Source: an uncultured Lachnospiraceae bacterium (GTDB lineage: Bacteria > Bacillota > Clostridia > Lachnospirales > Lachnospiraceae). Taken from it: 64,000 nt of DNA. Below, one piece after another: positions 34,646-42,652 of this stretch. The stretch spans positions 62,001 through 126,000 of the forward strand of contig CAMWJF010000003.1 of assembly GCA_947174505.1 (NCBI GenBank), in the 5' to 3' direction. Every line of letters begins with the position of its first letter. Position 1 is the stretch's first letter. Under the pieces are notes generated by a model, which saw only the letters and a program-made list of their open reading frames with translations, was not told where the DNA came from and did not search any database. A program made the position numbers and the translations under genes.

Positions 34646-35659
34646 ATGAAAAAAACTGGCAGCATATTACTTACGGCGCTTCTGCTTATGGGCGTCCTCT
34701 GGGGCTGTGGAGGCAGGCCCGGCGAAAGCGCTCCCGCTTCTTCCGGCAAGACACCCGTGGTATTAAACGAGGTAGCCCACTCCATTTTCTACGCACCCAT
34801 GTATGTGGCGATCGAGGAAGGCTATTTTGCCGATGAGGGCATCGACTTAACCCTGATTACAGGCTTCGGCGCCGACAAGACAATGACCGCACTCTTAACA
34901 GGAGAGGCCGATATCGGCTTTATGGGCAGCGAAAGCACCATCTACACCTACAAGGAAGGCGCATCCGACTATGCGGTGAACTTCGCGCAGCTCACCCAGC
35001 GGGCTGGCAATTTCCTGGTATCCAGAGAACCCATCGAAAACTTCACATGGGACATGATAATCGGCAAGGATGTGCTGGGCGGTCGGGCAGGCGGCATGCC
35101 TGAAATGGTATTCGAGTACATTTTAAAGAAGAACAATATCGATCCTGCAAACGACCTTTCAATCGACCAGAGCATCGACTTCGGTTCCACTGCAGCCGCT
35201 TTCTCCGGTGGGCAGGGAGATTTTTCGGTTGAATTCGAACCCCACGCCACCTCTCTGGAGACAAAGGGCGACGGCTATGTGGTTGCCTCCCTCGGAGAAG
35301 ATTCCGGTTATGTTCCTTACACCGCCTTCTCCGCCAGAAAGAGCTATATCGAGAAAAACCCCGCCGTGATCGAAGCCTTCACCCGCGCCCTGCAAAAGGG
35401 CATGGACTATGTGCAGACCCACACGCCTGCGGAAATCGCAAAAGTGATCGCGCCCCAGTTTGCGGAGACGGAGCTTTCCACCATAGAGACCATCGTTGGC
35501 CGATATGCCGCACAGGACACATGGAAGTCAGACCTCGTCTTTTCGGAAGACAGCTTCACCCTCTTAGAAAATATTCTGGAAGAGGCCGGGGAACTGGACG
35601 GCCGGGTGCCCTACGCCGATCTGGTAGACACTACCTTTGCCAAAAAAGTTCTGCAGTAG
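34646..35659 (+). CDS. ABC-type solute-binding lipoprotein (NMT1/SsuA-like)
   Basis: 337 residues from the ATG at 34646, which has GAGGAGGAAC directly upstream. A lipoprotein signal (MKKTGSILLTALLLMGVLWGCGG) gives lipidation at Cys. The mature part is a type 2 periplasmic-binding fold of the NMT1/THI5-SsuA group (FYAPMYVAIEEGYFADEGID, TALLTGEADIGFMGSEST). Relatives bind pyrimidine precursors, sulfonates or nitrate. No permease or ATPase gene is next to it, so it is an orphan component here. No TPP riboswitch signature was seen upstream. An element B copy begins right after the stop. Confidence 0.87.
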   Translation: MKKTGSILLTALLLMGVLWGCGGRPGESAPASSGKTPVVLNEVAHSIFYAPMYVAIEEGYFADEGIDLTLITGFGADKTMTALLTGEADIGFMGSESTIYTYKEGASDYAVNFAQLTQRAGNFLVSREPIENFTWDMIIGKDVLGGRAGGMPEMVFEYILKKNNIDPANDLSIDQSIDFGSTAAAFSGGQGDFSVEFEPHATSLETKGDGYVVASLGEDSGYVPYTAFSARKSYIEKNPAVIEAFTRALQKGMDYVQTHTPAEIAKVIAPQFAETELSTIETIVGRYAAQDTWKSDLVFSEDSFTLLENILEEAGELDGRVPYADLVDTTFAKKVLQ

Positions 35660-35660
35660 C

Positions 35661-35734
35661 GCGTAAGCACCGTTCGCGCTGCCCGTCATAAATCGGCGCA
35701 GACTGTCTCTCATGCAGACCAGCTCTGCTTACGC
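35661..35734. repeat. Palindromic element B, diverged copy
   Basis: GCGTAAGCA (35661-35669) and TGCTTACGC (35726-35734) are terminal inverted repeats of the GCGCATAAGCAGA family, with CCCGTCATAAA inside as in the 34-kb copy (CTCGTCATAAA). It starts one base after the stop codon of the lipoprotein gene. Confidence 0.55.
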
Positions 35735-35766
35735 AAAATAACGCCCGGCTTATCCGCCGGGCGTTA
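35735..35766 (-). terminator. Terminator of the DUF1836-Hpt operon
   Basis: A perfect 10-bp stem (AACGCCCGGC/GCCGGGCGTT, loop 6) 20 bases after the Hpt stop; on the minus strand it is followed by ATTTTG. Confidence 0.75.
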
Positions 35767-35784
35767 TGTATTATGTAAGCCAAA

Positions 35785-36156
35785 CTATTCCCCTAAAAGC
35801 TCCTTCAGGGCATCCACCACAAACTGATACTGCGTCAGCATTTCCTCCACACCCACTTCCATGACCGAATGATTTCCCTCTGCCACCGCCGTCTCCTGTT
35901 CCGCGGCAAGCTGTGAAAGATAGGTGGCTCCTATGGAACGCATGGCATTTTTCAGCCCATGCACCTCTATGCGGTAGCGCTCATAATCTTTCTTCTCATA
36001 AATGCTCCGAATCAGAGGGATTTTCTCCTTTCCCTCCTCCATAGCTGCCCAGAGCACTTCCATGTAAATTTCTTCATCATCCCCGCACAGCCTGATACCT
36101 TCCTTCACATCAAATCCTTTGATTGTCAGATCCTCAAACGACCGAATCATTCCCAT
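35785..36156 (-). CDS. Hpt-domain phosphotransfer protein
   Basis: 123 residues from the ATG at 36156 with AGGAGG upstream. A stand-alone histidine phosphotransfer bundle: the phosphorylated His is His66 in RIEVHGLKNAMRSIGA, the xHxLKxxxxxxGA signature. It lies 1 base after the DUF1836 gene. The hybrid kinase 1.2 kb away has two receiver domains but no Hpt domain, so this protein is a good candidate for the missing step of that phosphorelay. Confidence 0.88.
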   Translation of the reverse strand: MGMIRSFEDLTIKGFDVKEGIRLCGDDEEIYMEVLWAAMEEGKEKIPLIRSIYEKKDYERYRIEVHGLKNAMRSIGATYLSQLAAEQETAVAEGNHSVMEVGVEEMLTQYQFVVDALKELLGE

Positions 36157-36157
36157 T

Positions 36158-36796
36158 TTACTCTTCCTCCTGACCTTTACCCTTTTTTCTTTTATCACCG
36201 CCGCGTCTGTCCGTAATACCGTCGATCATCTTCTCGATCAGCAGTCTTTTGACATAAACGTCGAAGCTTAACATGCAGATAAAGGAAAAAAATTTCAAAA
36301 AGCCCTGGTCTTCTTCGGGCGCATCCCCAAAAGTATTCTGGGCAATCCGAAACTTTTCCACAACATCTGCCTTTAAGACATCCTTCTGCTCCCGCTCCAG
36401 TCCAAAGACCTCCTCATAAACACGGGAAAGATCATACGCCTCTCCATTCTGGAAAAACCGGCCCTTTATCGGCTCTAAAAGCTCCTGAATATCGCTGATG
36501 GATAATATCCCCTTATAATAGTAGATAAAGATCAGAAGAAGCACATGATCCTTTGAGTATTTTTTTCTTAAAGGCGGCGGAAGAAGATTATTCTTCGCGT
36601 AATTATTTATCATGGTCTTTGTCAGAATCTTGTCGGAAACAGGGTTCCTTGTCGTATTTCTCAAATGGGACTCCATGAACGTCGTCACCTGATCCATATA
36701 GAGATCAATATCGGGAATATCTTCCGCCCTGATATATTCGATCCTGTCCAGACTTCCCTGGATGCTGTTTAACAAATCCTCTATATTGATCGTCAT
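36158..36796 (-). CDS. DUF1836-domain protein
   Basis: 212 residues from the ATG at 36796. The body matches DUF1836, a clostridial family: LTKTMINNYAKNNLLPPP, then KKYSKDHVLLLIFIYYYKGILSISDIQELL. The N-terminal part resembles a MerR-type winged helix (NYAKNNLL), so DNA binding is plausible. The C-terminus is Lys/Glu-rich. It is first gene of a two-gene operon with the Hpt protein and is divergent from yerC. Function is not established. Confidence 0.82.
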   Translation of the reverse strand: MTINIEDLLNSIQGSLDRIEYIRAEDIPDIDLYMDQVTTFMESHLRNTTRNPVSDKILTKTMINNYAKNNLLPPPLRKKYSKDHVLLLIFIYYYKGILSISDIQELLEPIKGRFFQNGEAYDLSRVYEEVFGLEREQKDVLKADVVEKFRIAQNTFGDAPEEDQGFLKFFSFICMLSFDVYVKRLLIEKMIDGITDRRGGDKRKKGKGQEEE

Positions 36797-36888
36797 TTTC
36801 CGCACCTTCCGCCTTCCTATGACTCTTATTATATATTTTTCATTTGCGCATGACAAGTATTTTATCTCGTTCAAAAGCAGACGGACGG

Positions 36889-36917
36889 TTTACAAAAAAG
36901 TGTACCTGTGGTATATT
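36889..36917 (+). promoter_or_regulatory. Promoter of the yerC-like gene
   Basis: TTTACA (36889-36894), 17 bases, TATATT (36912-36917), about 70 bases before the start. Confidence 0.65.
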
Positions 36918-36985
36918 TTTACATGAAGATTGTAAAGTTTTAACGTACGAAAGCATAATTCTTTCTGATACGGAATGGAGGAACC

Positions 36986-37273
36986 ATGAATAAAAAACTC
37001 AAAACCGACGCTGTCGACCATCTGTTCCAGGCTGTCCTCTGCCTGCAGACGCAGGAGGAATGCTATGATTTCTTTGAGGATCTTTGTACCGTAAACGAGC
37101 TTCTTTCCCTCTCCCAGCGCTTCGAAGTGGCATCCATGCTGAAGCAGCACAGGACGTATCTCGAAATTGCGGAAAAGACAGGCGCTTCGACAGCCACCAT
37201 CAGCCGCGTAAACCGTTCCCTGAATTACGGAAACGATGGTTATGACCTGATTTTTGACCGTCTGGGCTCCTAG
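36986..37273 (+). CDS. TrpR-like YerC/YecD family regulator
   Basis: 95 residues. The C-terminal half has the TrpR-superfamily helix-turn-helix (NELLSLSQRFEVASMLKQHRTYLEIAEKTGASTATISRVNRSL), described here as residues about 37-82. The family, called YerC or YecD, is widespread in Firmicutes; its ligand is unknown. It is preceded by a good promoter and GGAGG. It sits between the divergent DUF1836-Hpt operon and the hybrid kinase. Confidence 0.9.
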   Translation: MNKKLKTDAVDHLFQAVLCLQTQEECYDFFEDLCTVNELLSLSQRFEVASMLKQHRTYLEIAEKTGASTATISRVNRSLNYGNDGYDLIFDRLGS

Positions 37274-37322
37274 AAACCGCCGTTTTCACATATACGAAAT
37301 TTTCTGCAAAACCTTTCCCATA

Positions 37323-37351
37323 TTGACACAAATTTACTGACTTGTTAGAAT
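37323..37351 (+). promoter_or_regulatory. Promoter of the hybrid kinase gene
   Basis: TTGACA (37323-37328), 17 bases, TAGAAT (37346-37351), within the 119-base gap after yerC. Confidence 0.75.
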
Positions 37352-37392
37352 AAATATAATAAAAAAATTCACATGGGCAGAGGGAAGCAGAT

Positions 37393-40300
37393 ATGTATAC
37401 TTGTAGTCTCCATATTTATTTCGCAGGGCATCCCAGCCACGCTGTGGACGTGATTAAGAAGATGCCTTCTCTTGAACATTTTACCCATATTTTTTCTGAA
37501 AGCGACGAGGCCGAGGCTTCTTTATCCCAAAAAGCGGATGTAATCATAGCCGATCTGTCTCATACAGACATGCAGTCTGCGCTTCAGGTCATACTGCCAA
37601 ACCGCCGCGGCGATGCGCAGGTTATTTTGCTTGCGGACAAAAGGCAGATGCAGCTTCTTAGCGCTGATCCGGCATTAAAGGATATCACGGACATCTGGGT
37701 TATGCCCATGACTGACGAGGAGCTCCGCTTTCGTTTCCTGAGATGGCAGCAGACCCTTAAGCTGCGCAAGGATTTCTGGGAAACCAGCCACTTCCTTGAA
37801 GCTACGATCAACAACATTCCCAATCTGGTCTGGTATAAGGACAAGGACGGCGTCCATGAAAAAGTAAACAACAGTTTCTGTCAGGCAGTCAATAAGACCA
37901 TGCAGCAGGTGGAAGGCCGACGGCACGCCTATATCTGGGATGTAGCGGAAGACGATCCGGCCTGCATCGAATCGGAACACCGGGTCATGAGCACAAGGCA
38001 GACGCTTGTGTCCGAGGAGACCATTAAGGCAGGGGACGAAACCCGGACACTGATGACTTACAAGTCTCCCCTGTATAACTGTGACGGCACTGTAATGGGA
38101 ACCGTCGGCGTGGGCGTCGATGTGACGCAGGAGCGCGCCTATGAGCAGGAAATTATCAAGAAAAACAAGACGCTGGAGACAATCCTTGCCACCATCGACT
38201 GTGGCGTGATGAATCACAGCCGGAACGATTCGCGTATCCTGAACATAAACAGGGCCGCCCTTAAAATTCTCGGCTATGAAACGCTGGATGAAATGACGGC
38301 TGACGGTTTTGACCTGGTTGCCTCTTCCGTGATGGATGAAGACAGGGACCGTCTCCGCGACAGCATTAAAATGCTGAAAAAAGCCGGGGACACTGTAAAT
38401 GTCGAATACCGCGTACAGCATAAAAACGGTGAAATCCTCCACGTTATGGGGAATATCAAGCTCTACGAAGAAAACGGTGAGCTCTTCTGCCAGCGTTTCC
38501 TTCTGGATGTCACCGAGCAGAAATTGCAGGAAAAGAAAAACGAGAGGCGGCAGATGGAGCTGGTACAGGCTTTAAGCCTCGACTTCACGCTTGTATGCTT
38601 CGTAGATGCCGACACGGGTATCCTTGTCCCTGTCCGCACTGGCAGACGCGAGCTTGACAACATTTTTGAAAATAAAATTTCCCTGCAGGAAAGCATGGCG
38701 CAGTACATAGAGGAGATGGTATATGAAGAGGACCGGGAAACGCTGCGGCACGCCGTTTCCCTGGACACACTGAATAAGGAGCTGAACGCAAAGCAGGTAT
38801 ACTCGGTAAATTACCGCAAGCAGCAGGACGGCCAGATCGTCTATTTCCAGATGAAGGCCGTAAGTGCAGGCGCGGAGGACGGAAGCCGTGGAATCGTTCT
38901 CGGCTTCCGAAGCGTAGATGCGGAAATCCGCCGGGAGATGGAGCAGAACACCCTGCTTGAAGCCGCTCTTTCCCAGGCTAACCGGGCAAGTAAAGCCAAA
39001 AGCGTATTTTTATCGAATATGTCCCACGACATCCGTACACCTATGAATGCCATTGTAGGCTTTACAAATCTGGCCATCACGCATATCGACCAGACAGAGC
39101 TTGTTACGGAATACCTGAAAAAAATCCAGACTTCCGGAAACCATCTGCTGAGTCTGATTAACGACATACTGGATATGAGCCATATCGAAAGCGGGAAGAT
39201 CCATCTGGAAGAAAAGCTCTGCAGCCTTCCCGAAATTCTGCATGGCCTGCGCAATATTTTACAGGCGGATATCCACGCCAAGCAGCTCGAGCTGCAGATT
39301 GATACGGTTGATGTCGTGGACGAAGCCATTTACTGTGACAAGCTCCGGCTCAATCAGGTGCTTTTGAACCTGTTAAGCAATGCCGTCAAATATACCGGGG
39401 CCGGCGGTCATGTCAGTATGCGCATTACGGAAAAACCGGGCGCGCCCGACGGATACGCCAACTATACCTTTACCATCAAAGACACGGGCATCGGCATGAG
39501 CCCGGAGTTTGTCGCACGTATTTTCGAACCGTTTGAGCGGGAACGCAACAGCACTATCAGCAAAATTCAGGGTACCGGGCTCGGCATGGCCATCACGAAA
39601 AATATTGTGGATATGATGAACGGCTCCATTTCCGTTACGAGTGAGCCGGACGTTGGAACCGAATTTACAGTTTCCTTCACGTTCCGCCTGCACGAGGAAA
39701 AGAAGGAACCGCTTATCCTGCCGGAATTAAAGGACTGCAAAGCCCTGGTGGTGGACGACGATTTCAACACATGCGACAGCGTTTCCTATATGCTGGGACA
39801 GCTCGGCATGCAGGCCGAGTGGACGCTGTCCGGCAAAGAGGCGGTGCTCCGCAGCCATCAGGCTGTCATGCGCCACACAAACTACTCCGTATATATCGTG
39901 GACTGGCTGCTTCCTGACATGAACGGTGTCGAGGTGACCCGGCGAATCCGAAAGGAAACCGGCGAGCATGTGCCCATTATCGTTCTGACCGCTTATGACT
40001 GGTCAGATATCGAGGCAGAGGCAAAAGAGGCCGGCGTTACGGCATTCTGCAACAAGCCGCTGTTCCTGTCAGAATTGAGCGCCTGCCTTCAGTCCGTGCT
40101 GCAACCGAAGCCGCAGGAAGATGAAAACGCCGAAAACGAGATCAGACCCCGCCATACCGGACGGATCCTGCTGGCAGAAGATGTGGAGATGAATCAGGAA
40201 CTCGCCGTGGCAATTCTGGAAAATGCGGGCTTCCTCGTAGATGTGGCGGACAATGGCCAGATTGCCTTTGAAATGCTGAAAAAATCGGAACCGGGCTACT

Positions 40301-40530
40301 ATCAGACCATACTGATGGATATCCAGATGCCTGTGATGGACGGCTACGAGGCTACCAGACGCATCAGAAGTCTGGAAAACCATGAGCTGGCCTCCATCCC
40401 GATCATCGCCATGACCGCCAACGCCTTTACCGAAGACCGGGAAGAAGCGCTCAAAAGCGGCATGAACGGCCATATTTCCAAGCCCATTGATGTACAGGTA
40501 TTGTTCCAGACACTGGACACGGTTTTATAG
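37393..40530 (+). CDS. PAS-containing hybrid histidine kinase with two receiver domains
   Basis: 1045 residues, soluble. Order: an N-terminal receiver-like domain (1-118) without a clear phosphoacceptor site; PAS domains near 130-250 and 258-380, plus a third PAS-like stretch to about 505; a HisKA helix with SHDIRTPMNAIVG (His545); a HATPase with DTGIGM and GTGLGMAI; receiver 1 with DDD and Asp837 in VDWLLPDMNG; receiver 2 with Asp976 in MDIQMPVMDG and a SKPID lysine. No membrane helix, so it senses a cytoplasmic signal. No output domain exists, so phosphate probably leaves through the separate Hpt protein at 35785-36156. Confidence 0.93.
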   Translation: MYTCSLHIYFAGHPSHAVDVIKKMPSLEHFTHIFSESDEAEASLSQKADVIIADLSHTDMQSALQVILPNRRGDAQVILLADKRQMQLLSADPALKDITDIWVMPMTDEELRFRFLRWQQTLKLRKDFWETSHFLEATINNIPNLVWYKDKDGVHEKVNNSFCQAVNKTMQQVEGRRHAYIWDVAEDDPACIESEHRVMSTRQTLVSEETIKAGDETRTLMTYKSPLYNCDGTVMGTVGVGVDVTQERAYEQEIIKKNKTLETILATIDCGVMNHSRNDSRILNINRAALKILGYETLDEMTADGFDLVASSVMDEDRDRLRDSIKMLKKAGDTVNVEYRVQHKNGEILHVMGNIKLYEENGELFCQRFLLDVTEQKLQEKKNERRQMELVQALSLDFTLVCFVDADTGILVPVRTGRRELDNIFENKISLQESMAQYIEEMVYEEDRETLRHAVSLDTLNKELNAKQVYSVNYRKQQDGQIVYFQMKAVSAGAEDGSRGIVLGFRSVDAEIRREMEQNTLLEAALSQANRASKAKSVFLSNMSHDIRTPMNAIVGFTNLAITHIDQTELVTEYLKKIQTSGNHLLSLINDILDMSHIESGKIHLEEKLCSLPEILHGLRNILQADIHAKQLELQIDTVDVVDEAIYCDKLRLNQVLLNLLSNAVKYTGAGGHVSMRITEKPGAPDGYANYTFTIKDTGIGMSPEFVARIFEPFERERNSTISKIQGTGLGMAITKNIVDMMNGSISVTSEPDVGTEFTVSFTFRLHEEKKEPLILPELKDCKALVVDDDFNTCDSVSYMLGQLGMQAEWTLSGKEAVLRSHQAVMRHTNYSVYIVDWLLPDMNGVEVTRRIRKETGEHVPIIVLTAYDWSDIEAEAKEAGVTAFCNKPLFLSELSACLQSVLQPKPQEDENAENEIRPRHTGRILLAEDVEMNQELAVAILENAGFLVDVADNGQIAFEMLKKSEPGYYQTILMDIQMPVMDGYEATRRIRSLENHELASIPIIAMTANAFTEDREEALKSGMNGHISKPIDVQVLFQTLDTVL

Positions 40531-40562
40531 CCCGTCATAAACGGAAAAAGCGAAAATAATGC

Positions 40563-40591
40563 TTTACATTTTATAAGATTTATGCTATCCT
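40563..40591 (+). promoter_or_regulatory. Promoter of csp
   Basis: TTTACA (40563-40568), 17 bases, TATCCT (40586-40591). The leader to the start codon is about 45 bases, short for a cold-shock gene. Confidence 0.6.
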
Positions 40592-40641
40592 ATGGTTGTT
40601 GTCAATCAACGTAATTTTTATCATTTTTGGAGGTATCTACA

Positions 40642-40842
40642 ATGAACAAAGGTACAGTAAAGTGGTTTAACAACCAGAAGGGCTACGGTTTCATCTCTGA
40701 CGAGCAGGGTAACGACGTATTCGTTCACTATTCCGGACTCAACATGGAAGGTTTCAAGTCTCTCGAAGAGGGCGCAGAGGTTGAGTATGAGGTAGTAAAC
40801 GGTGAAAAGGGACCTCAGGCCGTAAACGTAACAAAGTTATAA
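40642..40842 (+). CDS. csp: Cold-shock protein (CspA family)
   Basis: 66 residues from the ATG at 40642 with GGAGG nine bases upstream. [32 protein letters not shown] contains RNP1 (KGYGFI) and RNP2 (VFVHY) of the single OB-fold. It binds single-stranded RNA/DNA as a chaperone. Codon use is that of a highly expressed gene. Single-gene unit ending at a shared terminator. Confidence 0.97.
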   Translation: MNKGTVKWFNNQKGYGFISDEQGNDVFVHYSGLNMEGFKSLEEGAEVEYEVVNGEKGPQAVNVTKL

Positions 40843-40974
40843 GAGCTGACGCTTCTTATGACATCGATAATCAGTATCACGATGTGCCTGTTCTTAAATA
40901 TATTGTTCTTAAAATAATCACGTAAGACTTTGTTATTTAGAATCAGCTATTGTTGTAACGGATTAGAGAAGAAG

Positions 40975-41003
40975 AAAAACCTGTCTGCACGGCAGGTTTT
41001 TTT
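40975..41003. terminator. Bidirectional terminator between csp and hisA
   Basis: AAACCTGTC-TGCAC-GGCAGGTTT stem with A-run on the left and T-run on the right, so it can serve both converging genes. Confidence 0.85.
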
Positions 41004-41012
41004 CTTTTTCCT

Positions 41013-41792
41013 TTATGCCCTTTCCATGTACGCCAGCACATCCCAGAAAGGCATCTCTCCCCCGAAAAGATCCAGCGCGCTTCCGATGGTCACGTCCACT
41101 TTTCCCTTTCCCAGCTCTTTTATTTTATCAAGATCTGCAAAGCTGTGCACGCCGCCCGCGTAAGTAATTGGAATTTTCCCCCAGTCTCCCAGAACTTTTG
41201 CCACAGGTTCCTCAATGCCCGCACTTTTTCCCTCCACGTCCACCGCATGAACCAGAAATTCATCACAATATGCGGAAAGCTCGTCGAGAAGCCGCTTTGT
41301 CAGCTCAACGGACGTATATTTCTGCCATCTGTCGGTCACAATATAATACCGGCCGTCAAGACTCCGCACACTCAAATCAAGAACCAGCTTTTCCTTCCCT
41401 GTTACCTTTACCAAAGTCCGAAGCCTGTCATACTGTATCTGTCCCCCTGAAAAAACATAGGAGGTAACAATCACGTGGCTGGCGCCAGCTTCCAGAAAAA
41501 CCGCCGCGTTCTCCGGCGTGATACCGCCGCCTGCCTGCAGACCTCCCGGATATGCCCCAAGCGCCGAAAGCGCCTGTCTCTTCGTCTCCTCATAATAAGG
41601 CGAAGACAGCGGATTTAAAAGAATGATATGTCCTCCTCTTATACCCTTTTCCCGGTAAAGTCCGGCATAAAAGGCGGCGTCCTGCCCGGATACAAAATTT
41701 TCCAGCGCCCTGTCTCCCGCATCCTTAAGGCTTCCCCCCACAATCTGTTTGACACTGCCGTTATGAATATCAATACAAGGTCGAAATTTCAT
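41013..41792 (-). CDS. hisA: Eukaryote-type HisA (ProFAR isomerase)
   Basis: 259 residues from the ATG at 41792 (MKFRPCIDIHNGSVKQIVGG). It has a TIM-barrel with LQAGGGITPENA, SHVIVTSYVF, LVLDLSVRSLDGRYYIVTDRW and ITYAGGVHSFADL. These match the HisA variant of fungi and plants (HIS6 type), found also in some clostridia, better than ordinary bacterial HisA, which starts xxPAIDLxxGxxVRLxQG. It isomerises ProFAR to PRFAR in histidine synthesis. No other his gene is nearby. AAGGA lies before the start; upstream codons to 41945 are not supported. Confidence 0.85.
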   Translation of the reverse strand: MKFRPCIDIHNGSVKQIVGGSLKDAGDRALENFVSGQDAAFYAGLYREKGIRGGHIILLNPLSSPYYEETKRQALSALGAYPGGLQAGGGITPENAAVFLEAGASHVIVTSYVFSGGQIQYDRLRTLVKVTGKEKLVLDLSVRSLDGRYYIVTDRWQKYTSVELTKRLLDELSAYCDEFLVHAVDVEGKSAGIEEPVAKVLGDWGKIPITYAGGVHSFADLDKIKELGKGKVDVTIGSALDLFGGEMPFWDVLAYMERA

Positions 41793-41996
41793 ATTTTTTC
41801 CTTTTCTGTTTTGATTCTGTTCAAACCCTGCCAAAAACCAGCCGTTCATCCTATATTTTTTGGTAATTTGCCCGGTTCCAGGCAGGATGCATATTTTAAT
41901 TTCTAACTGACATAATAACATAAGAACAGGAAGTTTATCAAACATTCTGTTTCTAATAGTATATAAGATTCAGCAATCGAGCAAAGGAGTGAAATC

Positions 41997-42497
41997 ATGA
42001 AAAGAATAAAAACTTTACTTTTTGTCTCTCTCATGGTTCTGAGCATGGCCGCGCTGACCGCCTGCGGCAACAGAAACGCAGCCGGAAACACGGATAACGG
42101 CACGGGCACACAGAACGGAACCGGAACTGCCGGCACAGGTACGGATAACGGAACCGGAACTGCCGGCACAGATACGGACAACGGAATCGGTATGGGCACT
42201 ACCGGCACAACTGACACCGGTACAGGTACCACAGGCACAGGTACAGACGCCACAGGCACAGGCATGGGCGGCACAGATACAGACGGCACCATGAACGACA
42301 ACGACAATGTAAACGACGCTACCGCAGGCACAAACAATGCAGACGACGGCTCCATCGCCGATGATGTGGGCAACGCCATCGGAGATGCCGGCAACGCGGC
42401 CTCCGACATTATTGACGACGCTGCGACAGGCGTGGAAAACATGGTGGACGATGTGACCGGCAATAACAACACCGGCGCTTCCTCCAAGATACGCTAA
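41997..42497 (+). CDS. Low-complexity Thr/Gly-rich lipoprotein
   Basis: 166 residues. A lipoprotein signal ends at LTACGN. The mature chain to about residue 95 is built of imperfect NGTGTAGTGTD-type repeats, then an acidic Asn/Asp-rich part and an amphipathic stretch (IADDVGNAIGDAGNAASDIIDDAATGVENMVDD, residues about 120-152). I do not recognise a family. It is likely an extended, surface-attached spacer or stalk. AAAGGAGTGA precedes the start, and a strong terminator follows. Confidence 0.82.
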   Translation: MKRIKTLLFVSLMVLSMAALTACGNRNAAGNTDNGTGTQNGTGTAGTGTDNGTGTAGTDTDNGIGMGTTGTTDTGTGTTGTGTDATGTGMGGTDTDGTMNDNDNVNDATAGTNNADDGSIADDVGNAIGDAGNAASDIIDDAATGVENMVDDVTGNNNTGASSKIR

Positions 42498-42520
42498 ACA
42501 AAAGTTTCAATACAGCGACA

Positions 42521-42560
42521 AAGAGTTCCCGAGGCAATGCCCCCGAGAACTCTTTTTATT
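42521..42560 (+). terminator. Terminator of the lipoprotein gene
   Basis: AGAGTTC...GAACTCT stem with inner CGAGG/CCCCG pairing, followed by TTTTTATT. Confidence 0.8.
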
Positions 42561-42603
42561 GTATAGGAAATTATGTCAGCGCAAATCAGTGTAAACCATT
42601 CAA

Positions 42604-42652
42604 GGAGAATGCGCAGCATTCTCTAAATCGAGCGCTAGCGCTCGATTTGTTA
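42604..42652 (-). repeat. Element A, copy 4 (short)
   Basis: On the minus strand it starts with the fbp stop codon (TAACAAATCG), forms a perfect 24-base palindrome (42625-42648, centre GCTAGC) and then the hairpin GAGAATGC-TGC-GCATTCTC (42605-42623). It shares the stop-codon junction and final hairpin with the copies at 20381, 22429 and 44636. Confidence 0.65.
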
